A DNA stretch of 64,000 bases from Stieleria neptunia (lineage in GTDB: Bacteria > Planctomycetota > Planctomycetia > Pirellulales > Pirellulaceae). The notes beneath the pieces are model-generated. The model saw only the letters and a list, made by a program, of their open reading frames with translations, was not told the origin of the DNA and did not search any database. The translations under genes were made by a program, and so were the position numbers. The stretch lies in NCBI RefSeq assembly GCF_007754155.1, contig NZ_CP037423.1:10536938-10600937 (forward strand). The letters are read 5' to 3'. Shown one piece after another: positions 28,701 through 43,700 of the stretch; positions within the stretch are counted from its first letter, which is position 1; each line of letters opens with the position of its first letter.

Positions 28701-31700
28701 CGCTTACCAAGACCCCGCGACGTTCACCCAAGATGTGGACGCCAATCGCTTTGACAGCACGTACATCAACTACATCAAAGTCGTCGATGGTCCAAAATGC
28801 ACCGGCGGCGGATGGCTGCGGAAAAAGACCTGCACGACGAAAATCGACATCACGACGGGCATCAAAGATTTTTACACGCACACGTTGAAAGCCGATCATC
28901 CGATCGACATCGAATTCGCCCAAGGCGTGGCGACTCCATCGCTGACGATCCGCTCCGGCGGCGACATTCTGTTCCAGTCCAACGTGCGAACCCCCAGCGG
29001 CGGAAGCGTCTCGATCGAGTCGACCGACGGCAGCGTGACCTCGGTCGCATCGATCGCGCTGTTCGGTCCCTCGCCGGCCGTGATCGCAAACGATGAAGTG
29101 TTGCTGCAGATCGAAGGCAATCAAGGCCCGTTGAACGTCACCGCGGGTGACGACATCGACATCCTGGCGATCTCCCTGGACAACCTTTCCAGTTCTCTGG
29201 ACGTCGGTGTGATTCAGTCCGCCCGCGGCGATGTTTTCCTGAACGCCGCCCACGGAATCGACGCCGCGTCGTCGGCATCGCTGGTCAAGGGTGAACAGAT
29301 CGAACTGACCGCGACGGCAGGCGGCATCGGCAATCTGGACTTCGCCTTGCCGATCGACACCAGCCGGTCCGACGGGGCCACACCGGACGGCGAAAACTTG
29401 GGCGGCATGTCGCACGGCGGACTTTCCGCCAACGCAAAGAACAGCATTCGGGTCCGCGAGATCGCCGGCGACCTGGTGTTAACCCGGGCCACACGCACCA
29501 GCCCCCCGGCATCGGTGTTTAGCGAAAACGGCGACGTCTCGATCACGGTCAGTCACGGATCGCTGTTGGACGGCATCGATGAATTGTTCCGACCATCGGA
29601 GACGTTGAACGTCGGCAGCCTGCCCACCGACCAGCTCCAGTTCCTGCAATCCGGAGCCAGCCAGGGTTTGTGGAATCTGGAATCCGTCAACTTTACCGTT
29701 TCACCCGGCTTGATCCGTTTTCTGTATCCGCACGCGTCGACCCTGGGCAGCACGCCGCCGTCGTTTGCGGTCGAATTCAATAACATTCAAGGCGACCGCG
29801 TCACGATTTCCACGCCGCACACCGGGACCGATGTGGGCGAATTGCGCGACGTGGCGGCGATCCGCAACCCGACCAACCCGAGCGGATTGACGACGGACCA
29901 AAAAGAAATGTTGTCGGTCGCCAACGCAGCCGATGTCGTCGGCGTCCAATACCAGCTTTACCAGTTCATCGCCGCGGACGAAGCCAACGTCGACTTGGCA
30001 AACGAAGACTACTCCGATGCCACACGCTGGCAGAGCGTGGTGGTGAACCATCGCAGCGGGACCACCAGTCTAAGCCGCACGGTGACCACCGGCCAAACCG
30101 TGTTGGTTGAATTTGATCTCGACTTCTATGGCCTGTACCAATACCTCGGGCCGACCGCGACGTTCGATCTGTTGACCGAAAACTACAACGCCGCAAGTCG
30201 ATGGCAGCGTGTCAGCGCCGATCACGAATCCGACGACGGATCGCCGATGGTGACGACCGGGCAACTGGTCGCCGACAAACATCAAGTCGACTCGTTGACC
30301 CTGCGTTTGTACGACCGCGTGATCGTCGATGCCCGCCAGGCGTTGGTCGCCACGGCGCATGATCGGCTCGCCATCGGCGCGCCGACGGCCATGCGGATCG
30401 AACGGATCGAAGCCGGGGGCCCGATCCGATTGTCGGCGACCACCAACATCGTCGACCTGGGCGTCGGCGCGGCGGCGATCGCGACACCGTCAAGCCTGGA
30501 GATGCGGGCCGGCAGCCAAATCAGCGGCAGCACTGGCAGCACATGGATGCGAACGCAAATCGGAAACGCCGGATTGTTGCGGGCCGATGCGGTCGCCGGG
30601 ATTGATTTGATTCAAGTCGCTGCCGACACGACGATCAACGGCTCCGCCATGCCGGTCAACGATCTATTCGTTTCGCGTGCCGAATCGGCCATGGACGTGG
30701 ACGTGACCGTCGCCCAAGGCGACATGTTCGTCGGTCGCGTGCTGTCGTCGTCGGGCATCGACCTGACCGCCCAAGACGACATCTGGGACGCCTTTGATGA
30801 CACCGGTGTCGAAGTCATCAACGTCACGACCGACAATGCGATCAGCCCACCGACCGGCGATGTTTTGCTTGCTGCGGGTGGGCAAATCGGCAGCTCCACG
30901 AACTTCCTCGATCTCAGTTTGCGGATCGGGTCACTGACCACATCCTCCGTCGGCGACCAGTTTCTTTACAGTGCGATCGATCTGGATGTCGAAGATGTCA
31001 CATCGACCGCGGGCGATGTCACGATCCGTGTCATGGGCCAGGCCGACGTGGGCGTGATCAACACCCTTTCAGGCGACACCACGATCATCGCCGACGATTC
31101 CGTTTTGGATCGCGACGCCGACGCCGCCAGCGACATCAACGCGATCAATGTTTCGTTGACATCCAATCACGATCGGATCGGCCAGTTGCTCAATGATCTG
31201 GAAATCGACACCGCCATCGCCGGCATGCTGTCGGCCGCCGCCCGCTTGGACATCAACGTGACCGAAATCGACCAGTCGCTGACCGTCGCGACGGCCCACT
31301 CCAACACGCTCGGTCACGTCCGTTTGACGGTTCTGGAATCAGCGGGCACGGGCGAGGACTTGATCGTTCCCGGCAGCGGTTCGATTCAGGTCACCGACGG
31401 CGCGCTGTGGTTGCAAGTCGGGGACAACATCACCATCGCCGGTCCGGTCACCTCCCCGCGAACCTACATCACCGGTGACTACCAGAACGTCGACACACTG
31501 GGTTCGAACATCAATATCACCGGTGCCCTGGTCGGCGGAACGGCGTGGATCGAAACGGGCGACGACGAAGATTTTGTCAGTCTTTCTGGCGTCACCGTTC
31601 CGACCCACATCAAAACACGCGGCGGCAATGACGATGTCGATGGCGGCCAAAACGACGACGTTGTCGATGGCGGATCCGGCGTCGATGTCCTGCGGGGCAA

Positions 31701-34700
31701 CGCCGGCCATGACACACTGATCGCCGGCCGTGGTGTGGGAGACGTGCTGATCGGCGGCATCGGAAATGACATCCTGTTCGGATCCGATGAGGGCAGCGAA
31801 TCCGATCCCGACCATGCCGATGCGATTCGCTTCGGCGACCGGATCGAAGGCGGCGACGGCGATGACCAAATCTTCGCCCTCGGCGGCGCCGACTTGATCC
31901 TCGGCGGGCCCGGCAATGACACGATCGATGCCGGTGCCGGATCCGATTCGGTCGACGCCGGGACAGGAAATGACATCGTCTACGCCGGCGTCGGGCTGGC
32001 CCATACCATCGACGGCAACGACGGCGACGACCAGATCTGGGGATCCAACAACGGCAATGATGTCCTAAACGGAGGACTCGGAAGCGACCAGATTCACGGA
32101 CAAGCCGGATCCGACACCATCGACGGCGGCGGCGGACCAGACTTCATCGACGGCGGTGCCGACGCCGATGATTTGCGCGGCGGCGATGGCGACGACGAAA
32201 TCCTGGGCGGTGGCGGAGTCGGTGATCAGCTTCGCGGCGAAGGCGGTGACGACCTGTTGCGCGGCAGCAACGACGGCGCCGACCTGATCTTCGGCGGCGA
32301 CGGCCGAGACCGCGCCTACGGTGGCGGCGGAAACGATCTGATTAACGGTGGTCCCGGTGATGACATTCTGCATGGCGAAGCCGGTGATGACACAATCAGC
32401 GGTGATGCCGGCATGGATGTCATCTTAGGTGGTGCCGATCACGACACACTGTACGCACTCAACAGCACCAACACCGGTGCCGACGGCGCCGTCGATTACG
32501 TCTATGGCGACTTCGGAACCGACAACAACGAAGCGGGATCGGGAGCGGACCAAATCTTCGGTGACAACGGGATCGATTTGCTGTTCGGCGAAGGCGGCGA
32601 CGACCTGATCGACCAGGACCTGGCGATTCCCGGCGTCCCCGATCCGGCCACCGTGCTCGACACGATCCATTACGGCAGCGGCGAAGCGACCGATGTGACG
32701 CTGTTTGTTTCACCCACGGCGACACCGGCACCGCCGGTCGATCCGGCACCGCCCGGGTTGGTCCTCGGCGCCGCGACGCTGCCGACCGGCGCCGATGACA
32801 TCGGACGCTGGGCGGAACTCGCCGGATCCGCAACCGGCAGCGGGCTTTCGGGCGATCCGGCAACGTCACGCACACCATCGATCGCGACCAGCGGAAATCA
32901 AACCCTGGTGGCCTGGGGCGATTCACGCAGCGGAATTCAACAGATCTATGTGTCGCGTCATGATCCCGTCGGCGGATGGGTCGAACTGGCCGGCAGCGCG
33001 GGTCTGGGTGGCGTCAGCAACAACGAACTCGCATCGTACGATCCATCCATCGCGATCGACGACACCGGCGCCCCCGTGGTCGCTTGGACGCAAATGGATG
33101 GCGGAGGAACGGACATCTACCTTGCCCGCTATGACGCCGACGCCGATGCGTGGCAGTCGCTCGGCGGATCACTCGGAGCGGGCGGGATCTCGGCCAGTGG
33201 CAACGCCGCCAATCCGCTGGTGACACAAACGAGTTTCGGGACGCTGGTCGTTTGGGAAGAAACCGGCGGGGGACAGAATCAAGTTTACGCGCGGGTGTTC
33301 AGCGCCGGCACTTGGCAAGCACTCGGCGGCAGCGCGAGCGCGGGCGGGATTTCAAACGTCGCCGCGGGCGCAGAACTCGGGGACGTGACGGTCACTCAAA
33401 CGACCGGGCTGATTGCCGTCGCCTGGACGGCGCTCGATTCCGCCGGTGTCCGTCAAATTTACTTGCGCGAGTACGACGGATCGGGATGGAATGGCATCAA
33501 CGGGTCCGAGGGCGGCAGCGGCGTCAGCGCCAGTCTGGTCGGCTCGGTGCCCGCCCAAGTCACGCGGAACGCCGCGCCGACACTCGCCTACAGCGGCGGA
33601 TCGCTGTGGGCCGGTTGGGTCGGCAGCAGCGATCAAGCCACGGTGTTGGCACTGGCCGAGTATGACGGTTCGGCGAGCCAACCGATTTTGCGACAAACCA
33701 TCAGCGACGTCGGACGGATGGGGTCACCGAACCTGGATGCCGCCGGCGGCGCACTTTCGCTGACCTGGCTGCATCAGCCGTTGGCCGACGCACCCGTTTC
33801 ACTGTATTCCATGCGCCACGACGGGACGGAGTTTGTCGAACGGATTCCCGGTGATGCCCAGACGATCGGGATCAGCGCGACGTCGGTTGCCGCCGAATCG
33901 CTGGTCACCGCCGTGGACGCGACGGGCCAGGTCTCGGTCGCCTACGTCGAAACGATCGACGGTGTGCCGGAAATTCACGTGCGTCGCGACTCGCTGGCAC
34001 TCGGCGGAACGATCTATCAAGCAAGTTCCGGCGGCTTGACGGTCCAACAAATCCTGGACAATCAAACGCTCTCCGCCGGCGATGCGATCGTCGTCAACGG
34101 AGTCGTCACCGGCGACGCCACGGTCAGCGCCGCCGATGCCGGCGTGGCGATTCTGGGTGCCCCCGGATCGGAATGGGTCGGCAACGTCACGGTCACCGGC
34201 AACTCCGTCGTCCTGCAGCGATTGAACATCACCGGCGACGTCACGTTGACCGCGACCAACGACTCGGCGCTGCGTGAAAGTCAGGTCACCGGCAGCGTGT
34301 TGATCAACGGCGGCAATCGAAACCAAGTGACGCACAACTCGATCACCCCGACCGGCGGGCAGACGGGGCTGGTGATCGCAGGCGCCGCGGCCGACGTGAC
34401 GGTCCGTGGAAACGCGATCAACGGCGGACAAATCGGAATCGCACTGGGTGACCCGACGGCCGTGATCGCCGGTTCGGTTTCCAACGTACAACTGATGCAC
34501 AATCGTCTGGCCGGGTCGGTGACGGGTCTGTCGATCGAAGTGTCCGGTTCGGGACAGATTTCACAGAACGCGATTTCCGCGCTCGCGACGGGGCTCTCGA
34601 TCGACGCGTCATGGACGGGAGCGATCCGGTCCAACCAGATTTCTGATGCGACGACGGGAGTCCAGTATGACGCCGCGGCGGAACTGATCGGAAACTCGAT

Positions 34701-37700
34701 CCACGACAACACCACGGGGATCGCGACGACCGTGAATTCGCTGACCGAGGGACTGGGCTACGTCGGCGCGCAACAATCCAACCAAATCTATGCCAACAAC
34801 ACCGGCATCCACGCCAGCGGCCGTGTCCGCGGCCAACACGTGCATGGCAATACGGTCGGATTCACGGGATCGGGAATCCTCGGCGGCGAAAACGACATTT
34901 TCCCCAACGTGATCGAAGCCAACACGACGGGAGTCAGCAATTTTGTCGGCACGATTCAGTACAACCGGCTGATTGAAAACGAAGTCGGCGTGGTCGCTGC
35001 CAATGACCAGACGGTCTTTCACAACGTCTTTGTGCACAACGTGATCGCCGGCATCAACACCGCCGGCGCGGTCCACGTGCGAATCACCGGCAACACCATG
35101 CACGCGGCGACCGGTGATCACATTCGCGTGGTCGGCGGATCACGTGAAGTGGAAATCCGCAACAACATCTTGTGGGTCGAATCGGGCTACGACATTTTCG
35201 TCGACAACGCCAGCCAGTCTGGATTCTTCAGTGATTACAACACCCTGTACTCCTCCGGTTCCGGCCGGCTGGTTCACTGGATCCAGGCCGACGGCGGGAT
35301 GACGTTGGACTTTGCCGACATCTTGGATTGGCAGGAAGACGTCCATGTCCACGATCTGAATTCGATCGGCACCACCGTCGTCCATCCGACTTGGGCGAAA
35401 CCCCAATTCGCCGGATTGGCGTGGGGCGACTACGACGTGGATCCGCTGGCCGCCGGGCTTCGGTTTACCAGCCCGACGATCAATGCCGGCGACCCGCTTT
35501 CGGTCATGGATTGGGACCGCGCGGCAACGAATCGGATCACGAATCCCGGTTTCGAATCCGGACTAACCGGCTGGGCGACGAACTTGACCGCTGCCATCAG
35601 GTCAAGTTCCCCGGCTGCCTATTCGGACGCAAGCTATTTCACCGGCGGCGTCGACGCGACGTCGTTCGCGGAACAAACGATCGACCTGATTGCCGCCGGT
35701 TACAGCGCGGCGCAAATTGATGCGCGAGATTTGACGATCGCGTTCGGCGGACGGATCCGATCGGCGTCCGAAGCCGTCAACGACCGGGGACAAATCACGC
35801 TGACCTTCCGTGACGGCGGCGGCGCGACGCTCTCCGATCGCACGGCCCTGGCGACCAACCGCGGCGACCGCTGGGAATTGGTCGGCGATCGGCTGGCCAT
35901 CCCGGCGGGCACACGCGAAGTGGTCTATCGATTCTCCGGCACCCGCGCCAGCGGCACAACGACGGACAGCTATCTGGACGACGCGTTCGTGTATGTCCTG
36001 TCCGAAGACGCGGCCGTGGCGCAAGGCGCCGATGGCGATCAGAACTTGGCTCGCGTCTTGAACCGGCCCGAGATCGCACTGCACAGCCCCGACCTGTATG
36101 TGGATTTCCGACGCGATACACCGGGCACGATCGAGTGGGAAACGTTCGGCAATGCCGATGATCTGCCGGTAAAAATCGATCTGCTTCGCGACACGCCCGA
36201 GGGCCCCGTCTTTGAAACCACCATCGTTGCCGTGACCGACGATGACGGCCGCTATGCCTGGACACCCGCCGATGATCTGATCGGATACGGAACCACGGGC
36301 TGGAGAATCCAAGTCTCGCTGGTCGGTGATCCGATCACGGTCGATCGCAGCACCGAAACGTTTTCGGTTCCCGAGAACAATGACACGTTTTACGTCAACG
36401 ACCCATCGCTGGTCGGTGATCAATTCACGACGGCGATCGGCGACAACCGCAACACCGGCAAATTGCCCGGGTCGCCGAAACCCTATCCGAACAATGTGCT
36501 GAGAATCTACTCGCTGCTAGCCAACCAGACACTGTTCCAAGACGCGGGCACCTATCCGGCGTTCCAACCCACCGTCGTCAGCAACATCGTCGGCGTCGGC
36601 GACGATGAAGGTTTCACCTGGACGGGCCCCGACGGCGGAGCGGCGTTCGGCATCGCCGAGAACTGGCCGGCGCACCCCGCGACGGACGAAGCCGTCGTTT
36701 TGCTCGATGATGCCGATGCGGTGACGATGCGTTACCTGACCCTGCGTGACAGTCGCTTTGGTCTTCACCAGCGCGCCGGCAGCACCGCACTGACGGCCGA
36801 AGCGTTGACTCTGGTCGGCCATTCGCTCGATGGGATTTACATCGAAGACAACGCGGAATTCACAAGCTTGACCGGCGTCGTTGCGACCGACAACGGGCGT
36901 CACGGGGTTCACTTGGATTCGCCGATCGACTCGATCACCGGCGGACAGTTTTCTTCCAACTCCGAAGACGGCATTCACGCCGACGGCCAAGTCGATTTGC
37001 AGATCACCGACAACGTGATCGCCGACAACGAACGTGGCGTGTACGTCGTCAATGCGACGGGCGGTCAAACACTCGTGGAAAACAACGAGATCTCCGGTTC
37101 GCTGACCAACGGATTGGAAGTGACGAACGGCACCACCGTGCGGTTGAACGCCGTCCATGACAATGCCGCCACAGGCATCTTCGCACGATCCGGCGTCGTG
37201 ATCGATCAAAACGTGTCGTTCGCCAATCAGACCGGGATCGTCGCGGGAACGTATTACGACACCGGCACCACCGTGACCCGCAACCGCGTCTACGCCAATT
37301 CGGTGCTCGGCATCGACGCGGTCCGCGACGTCGTCGTTCGTCAGAACACGGTCTATTCCAACCCGACCGGTATCCGGGCAAACCTCTCCGCCGGCGGCTT
37401 TAGCGGCGCGATCGATCGGAATCTGGTTTATGACTCCGATCAAACATCGATCTTGGTGCGTGGCGGAAACGGTTCGCAGATCATCGGCAACACCCTTCAT
37501 GCGACCGGTGGCGTGGGGGTGCGGCTACAAGAGACGTCGCAGAACGTTTCGATCCGCAACAACATCATCGTCGCCGAGGACGCGACGGCGCTGTCGATCG
37601 AAAGCGACAGCCAAATCGGTCTCGATTCCGACTTCAACCTGTTGCGCGCCAGCGGCACCGGCAACGTGGCCATTTGGCAGGCCACCCCGCGGCCGACCCT

Positions 37701-40700
37701 GACGTCATGGCGGAACGCGGCGTTCACCGACGCCAGCAGCCTGAACCAAGACCCGTTGTTCGTCGATCGGGCCGGGGCCGATGGCGTGATCGGGTACGTC
37801 AATGTGACACAAGACGGCCGCGACGATGATTTCCATCTGCAAAGCGCGGTCGGGCGTTTTACCGGATCGCTGACCCCGGTCTTCCATCCCGCGACCGGTC
37901 GCGTCGTCAGCCTGCCGTCGGTCGAACTGGTCGACGTTGCACAATCGCCGGCGATCGATCGCGGAGACGCCGCGTTCGATTTTGCGGCGGAACCGGATCC
38001 CAACGGCGGATTCGTCAACTTGGGTGCGTATGGCAACAGCGAGCAAGCTTCCAAGAGCCCGTTGGAATATGTGTTGGTCGTTGCCCCCGACGGCGGCGAG
38101 GTCTGGTTGCAGAATCAATCGTTCGACGTCACCTGGCGCAGCGACGTTCTCGGGCCGGCCACCACGGTCGACGTCACGCTGCTGCGCGACAGCGATGCGG
38201 GTTTCTCCCTGGTCATCGGCGACGACGTTCCCAACACCGGCACGTTCACCTGGCCGATCACCACCGCGGTCGCCGCGGCAACCGATTACCGGATCCAGGT
38301 CGTTCGCAATGACAATCCAAGCCTGGTCGATCAGTCGGGTGCGACGTTTACGATCAGCGAGCCGATCAGCGCCTACTACGTCGCGATCGACGGCGACGAT
38401 GCCAACAGCGGTCTCTCGCCGGCCGAACCGAAAGCGTCGATCTCCGGGATTCTGCAAGCCTATGACTTGGAACCCGGCGACACCGTGATCGTCGGCCCGG
38501 GAACCTATTCGGTCGACAGCAATATCTTGCTGCAACCGCAAGACAGCGGTGTCGTCATCCGGGGAACCACGGCCGCCGACGGAACGCTGCAAACCATCCT
38601 CGATCGTGGCAACACCGCCAGCGGCAGCTACGTGTTCCAACTCGCCGGCGGCGACGACATTGTCTTGGAATCGCTCGGAATCACCGGCGGGGCGCGCGGC
38701 ATCTTCGGAACCAATGGTGCCGACAGCGACGGCATCACGGTGCGGGGGTCCGACGTCTTCCAAAACAACAACGAACAAATCCTCGTCGAAGCGTCCAACG
38801 ACGGATTCACGATCGAAAACTCCGTCGTCCGCTCGCTTTCCAAACGCTACTCGGGCGTCTACATCCAGTCCGCCGACAGCGTGATTCGCGGCAATGAGAT
38901 CGGCGGACATGCGCGTGGTCTGCAGATCAATGGTCTCGGCACGTTGGTCGAGGACAATGAGATTTACGACAGCGGACAGTACGGGATTCGAGTCGATTCC
39001 AATTCCAATGCGTCGGCCCTCGTACGCAACAATATCGTCTACACCATGCCGACGGGCATCGTTGTCTCAGGCTACCAGTCGACAGCGGATTCCACGGTCA
39101 GTGGCAACGATGTCTTCGACACCAGTACGGCGGGGATCCAGGCCGACTACAACGTCATCGTCAGCGACAACGAAGTTTGGGGGAACCGGGGCACCGGCAT
39201 CACCGTGAACAGCGGCGCGGTGGCCGAGCAGAACGTCGCTCGCGACAACAACGTCGGCATCCAGGTCGGTTCGTACTACACGCCCGCGGTTGCCCGGGAC
39301 AATCGAGTCTTCAACAACGACATCGGTCTGACGGGTTATCACGACTCGTTGATCGATGCCAACACGGTGTTCAACAACCGCATCGGCATCAGCCATGAGC
39401 CCTCCAGCACGGCCCGCACCCGCACCCAGAACAACCTGATCTACGACAACCACGAACTCGGGATCCGTCTGCGACAAACGCGGGTCGGCGCCGAAGTCTT
39501 GAACAACACGATCGCACAGCCGACCGGGTCGGCGATGCGGTTCCAGGAATCGTCGCGTGACGTGGCCTGGCGAAACAACATCATTCAAGTCGAATCGGGG
39601 TTTGCCTACGAAGTCGACGCGACCAGCCAGGTCGGTTTGTCGGGCGATTTTAATTTGATCCATGCCCCGGGCACCGCGCAGCTGGCCCTGTGGGGCACGA
39701 CCGAATTCGATAGCCTGGCGGATTGGGTTTACGAAATCGGATTGGATCGCAACAGCCGCTTCGGCAAGTCCGCGGCGGATGCCCCCGGCTTCGTGCTGCC
39801 CGCCGGTGGCGACGGTGTACGAGGATCCTCGTCACAATCCGTCGGCCCCGAGTTCATCATCGACAACGGCGACGTCGGTTTCGCCAGCAGCGGCGACTGG
39901 GACGCATTGACATCCGGATACGCCGGCGACGCCTTGTCGATCCCCTACGCCACCCCGGGCTCGGCGACGTGGGACTTCAGCGGCTTGACGCCCAATGCAA
40001 CCTACGAGATTGCCGTGACCTTCCCCAATGGCGGTTACTCCGGCGCCGCCAGCTTTCGAGCCTACGACACCAACGGGATCGTGACTTCGGCAACCATCAG
40101 CCAGTCCTATCGCAATTTGGGTACGACGGAGCCGCTGTGGTTGCCAATCTCCAACCTCGTCGCCGGCGGCGAATCGCTGACGGTTCGATTGGACGTACCC
40201 ACCAACGCAGCCCTCGTGGCCGACGCGGTTCGACTGCGGGAGATCGTCGGTGACCGATCGGGCGACGATGATTTTCATCTGGTCTCCGATTCGGCGGCGA
40301 TCGATGCCGGATCCTTGCAAGACGATTTCGCCGCCGAACCGGATCATTCCGGCCGACGCATCAACGCGGGGCATTCCGGAGGGACGCCCGCCACGCCGTC
40401 AAGCCCCGCCGACGTCCTGCAAGTCCTCGCGCCGCGTGGTCTTGAAAAAATCGCAATCGGCGAAACCATCGACGTTCGCTGGCACGCCGCCGGAACCCTC
40501 GTCAATCCGGACGAGGATACCGCCTACCATCAAGCACTTGCTTCGGCGGGCGCCGTCTCGCATTGGTCGCTCGGTGAAACCGATGGCAGCGTTGCCGCCG
40601 ACGCCCTGGCCGGACGCGACGGCACGCTAATCGATGCCCCGGAACAGGGCCGCGAAGGGATTTTCCGCAGCGATCGCGATCCAGCGATGGCCTTTGACGG

Positions 40701-43700
40701 TGCCGACGGCTACGTGGAAGTCGCCGACGACCCCACATTCAACAACGCCGTCTTTTCGATCTCGGCCTGGGTCTATCCCGAAACCGGAATCAGCTCGTTC
40801 GACAGCGTGCTCTCCAAGACCACCAGCACCAGCTTGAATGACGGATTCGGAATCTATTACTACTCCGGCGATCTCAATTTCTTCGTCGATCAATACAGCC
40901 TGAGCGCGGATGCCCAGGGCCCGATTCAGCTCAATCGCTGGACCCACGTCGCGGCGACCTTTGACGGCGACACCGCGCGGCTCTATCTGGACGGCGAACT
41001 CGTCGGCCAACGTTCGGGAATCACGGCCGATCCGACGAGCGCGACGCTTGAAATCGGCCGTGCACGACACAATTCCTACCTTTGGAACGGTGGCATCGAC
41101 GAAGTGGTGTTCTTCACCGATGTCCTGACACCGACCACGATCAGCGAACTCGCCAACACGTTGCCACCAGTCGTCGTCAATCTGGATCTGGTGGATGAAG
41201 TCAGTGGTGCGGTGACACCGATCGCCGGAGATCTGGTCGCGTCGGGTTCTTACCGTTGGACGGTGCCGAGCGACGTGCCGGCGGATCGTGAGTACCGAAT
41301 GCGGATCACGTCCAGCGTCAACGGCGCGGTCAGCGATGAATCTTATGCGACGTTCCAAATCGTCAACGACGGCGCGGACTACTACGTCAACGACGATGAC
41401 TTAACCGGCGACGTCTACACGACCGCGATCGGTGACAACACGGCCAGCGGCAAGTCACCCGACAGCCCGATGGCCAGCCTGCCGGCCTTGCTGGCCGCGT
41501 ATGACCTGGAACCGGGAGACCGCGTCTTCGTCGACGGCGGCACGCACACGTTGACGAAAAACATCCTGATCACAGCAGCCGATGCGGGCATCAGCATCAT
41601 CGGCGCCAAACCGACGGTGGCCGTCCCCGACCCGACGCCGACCGTCTTCGATCGCGCCAATCACTCGGCGGGAAGCTACGTGTTCGAACTGGTCGACGCC
41701 GACGACGTGACGATCGATTCGGTTCACTTGACCGGCGGATACGTGGGGATCTTTGCAGCCGACAACGGCGACAGCGACAACGTCGTCATTCAAGATTCGA
41801 TCTTTGCCGGCAGCGATCGTCATTTGATCGATTTCGCTGCAGGCAACGATGCGTTGACCGTTCAAGGCAGTTCCTTCGATGGGACGTCGGTGGCCAATGT
41901 CCCCCTGGTCCTGCTGGACGGCCAGGCCAACACGTTGCGAAACAACCGTTTCGCCGACGGCTACCGCGGCGTCGAGCTTTACGGGGCCGGAAATCTCCTG
42001 GAAGACAACACCTTCCTCCGCTTGCGAGACATCTCGCTCTACCAAACCAACGCGATTGGCGACGCGACCACGATTCGCAACAACCACTTTGCCGATGTCG
42101 ATCGCGGAATCTCGATCGCATCGACCTACAGTGCGGTCCCAAGTTTGGTGGAATCCAACGTGGTCCGATCGTTCGACGATTCGGGCATCGACGCCTATGG
42201 CAACGTTCTCGTGACGGCCAATTCGGTGGCGTACGGAAACGGAAACGGAATCAAGGTCAGCCAGAACGCGATTGCCGATGGCAACACCGTCTCGCACAGC
42301 AACAACGGGATCGTGGGCGGTGATTATTACAACGCATCGATCGTGCGAAACAATCGGGTTTACGCCAATGCCGCCAGCGGCTTGGTGGTCTACAACAGTT
42401 CGTTGGTCGAAAACAACGTCTCCTATGCCAACGCGATTGGCATGCGGATGGAAGCGTCCTCGTCCGGCAATCGCGTGCTGGCCAAGGGCAACGTGCTGTA
42501 CGACAACAGCGATGCCGGCGTCGTCGTCGTCAGCGGCGGGTCGGGCGGGCAACTGGTCAACAACACGATTCTTCAGCCGGTCGGCCTGGGTGTCGAAGTG
42601 ACCGCCAACTCCCGGGATTTCGAACTCCGCAACAACATCATCGAAGTTGCCGCCGGTCCGGCCATCAGCGTCCACGACAACAGCCAACACGGTTTCACGT
42701 CGGACTACAATCTCATCCATGCCCCCGGCGCGGGCACGCTGGGGTTGTGGGGTGATCAGCCCTTTGACGATCGTTCCCAGTGGTATCATCGACTGGGATT
42801 GGACCAACACAGCGTCTTCGGCGAAGACGCGTTCTCGGATCCACAATTCGCCGATCCCGACGGCATCGACAATGCGCGTGGGTATCTCACCGATCCGATC
42901 GGCTCGGCCGTCATCATCGATGACGGCGATCCGGATTTCGCGGTGACCGCGCCGTGGAATGATTACACCACCGGCGGCTTCGGTGGCGACTTCTTGCTGG
43001 CCAGACCCAGCGGTGGTGTGTCGCCGGAAGCGTCCTGGACATTCACCGGACTGGTCGATGGAGGAACCTACCAAGTCGCCGCCACGTGGCCGGGCGGGTT
43101 GTTCTCCAGCACCGCCGACTATCTGGTCGAAGATGCACTTGGAACGCTAAAACACAGAGTGCTCTACACCTACAACACTCCGCCAAATGACTTCAATGAC
43201 GACGGTGCGTCCTGGGAAGAATTGGCGACCGTCGTGGTCAGCGGCGACACCTTGACCGTCCGGCTGATCGCCAACGATTTGTATTACGACACCGCCGCCG
43301 ACGCCATCCGGTTGCAACGCATCGTCGGCGACGTCGGTGCCGATGACGATTTCCACGTCGCATCGGGATCTCCCGCGATCGACGCCGGTCGGCCGTATGA
43401 TGGCCGCTTGGCAGATGTCTATGCGGCGGAACCGACACCCAACGGTAGCCGCCTCAACGCCGGCGCCTTCGGCGGCACGGCCACCGCGACGACCAGCCCA
43501 CCGGCATCCCTGCAAATCCTCTCACCGGGCGACTTCGACAAGATCAAACTCGGCGAAACCATCGACATCCACTGGAACGCCGGCGGCAGCGCGGTGAGAA
43601 CCGCCGATGCGCAGATCGCTGCCGACACGCGGTTGGCGGCCGGGCCATCGGCCTACTGGCGATTGAACGACGCCGCCGGGGCAACCGTCGACGGGTCTCC

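Noticed and set aside
31609..32640. RTX block as a sign of type I secretion
   Set aside because: It is 5,200 residues from the C-terminus, and no ABC transporter or membrane fusion protein genes are nearby.
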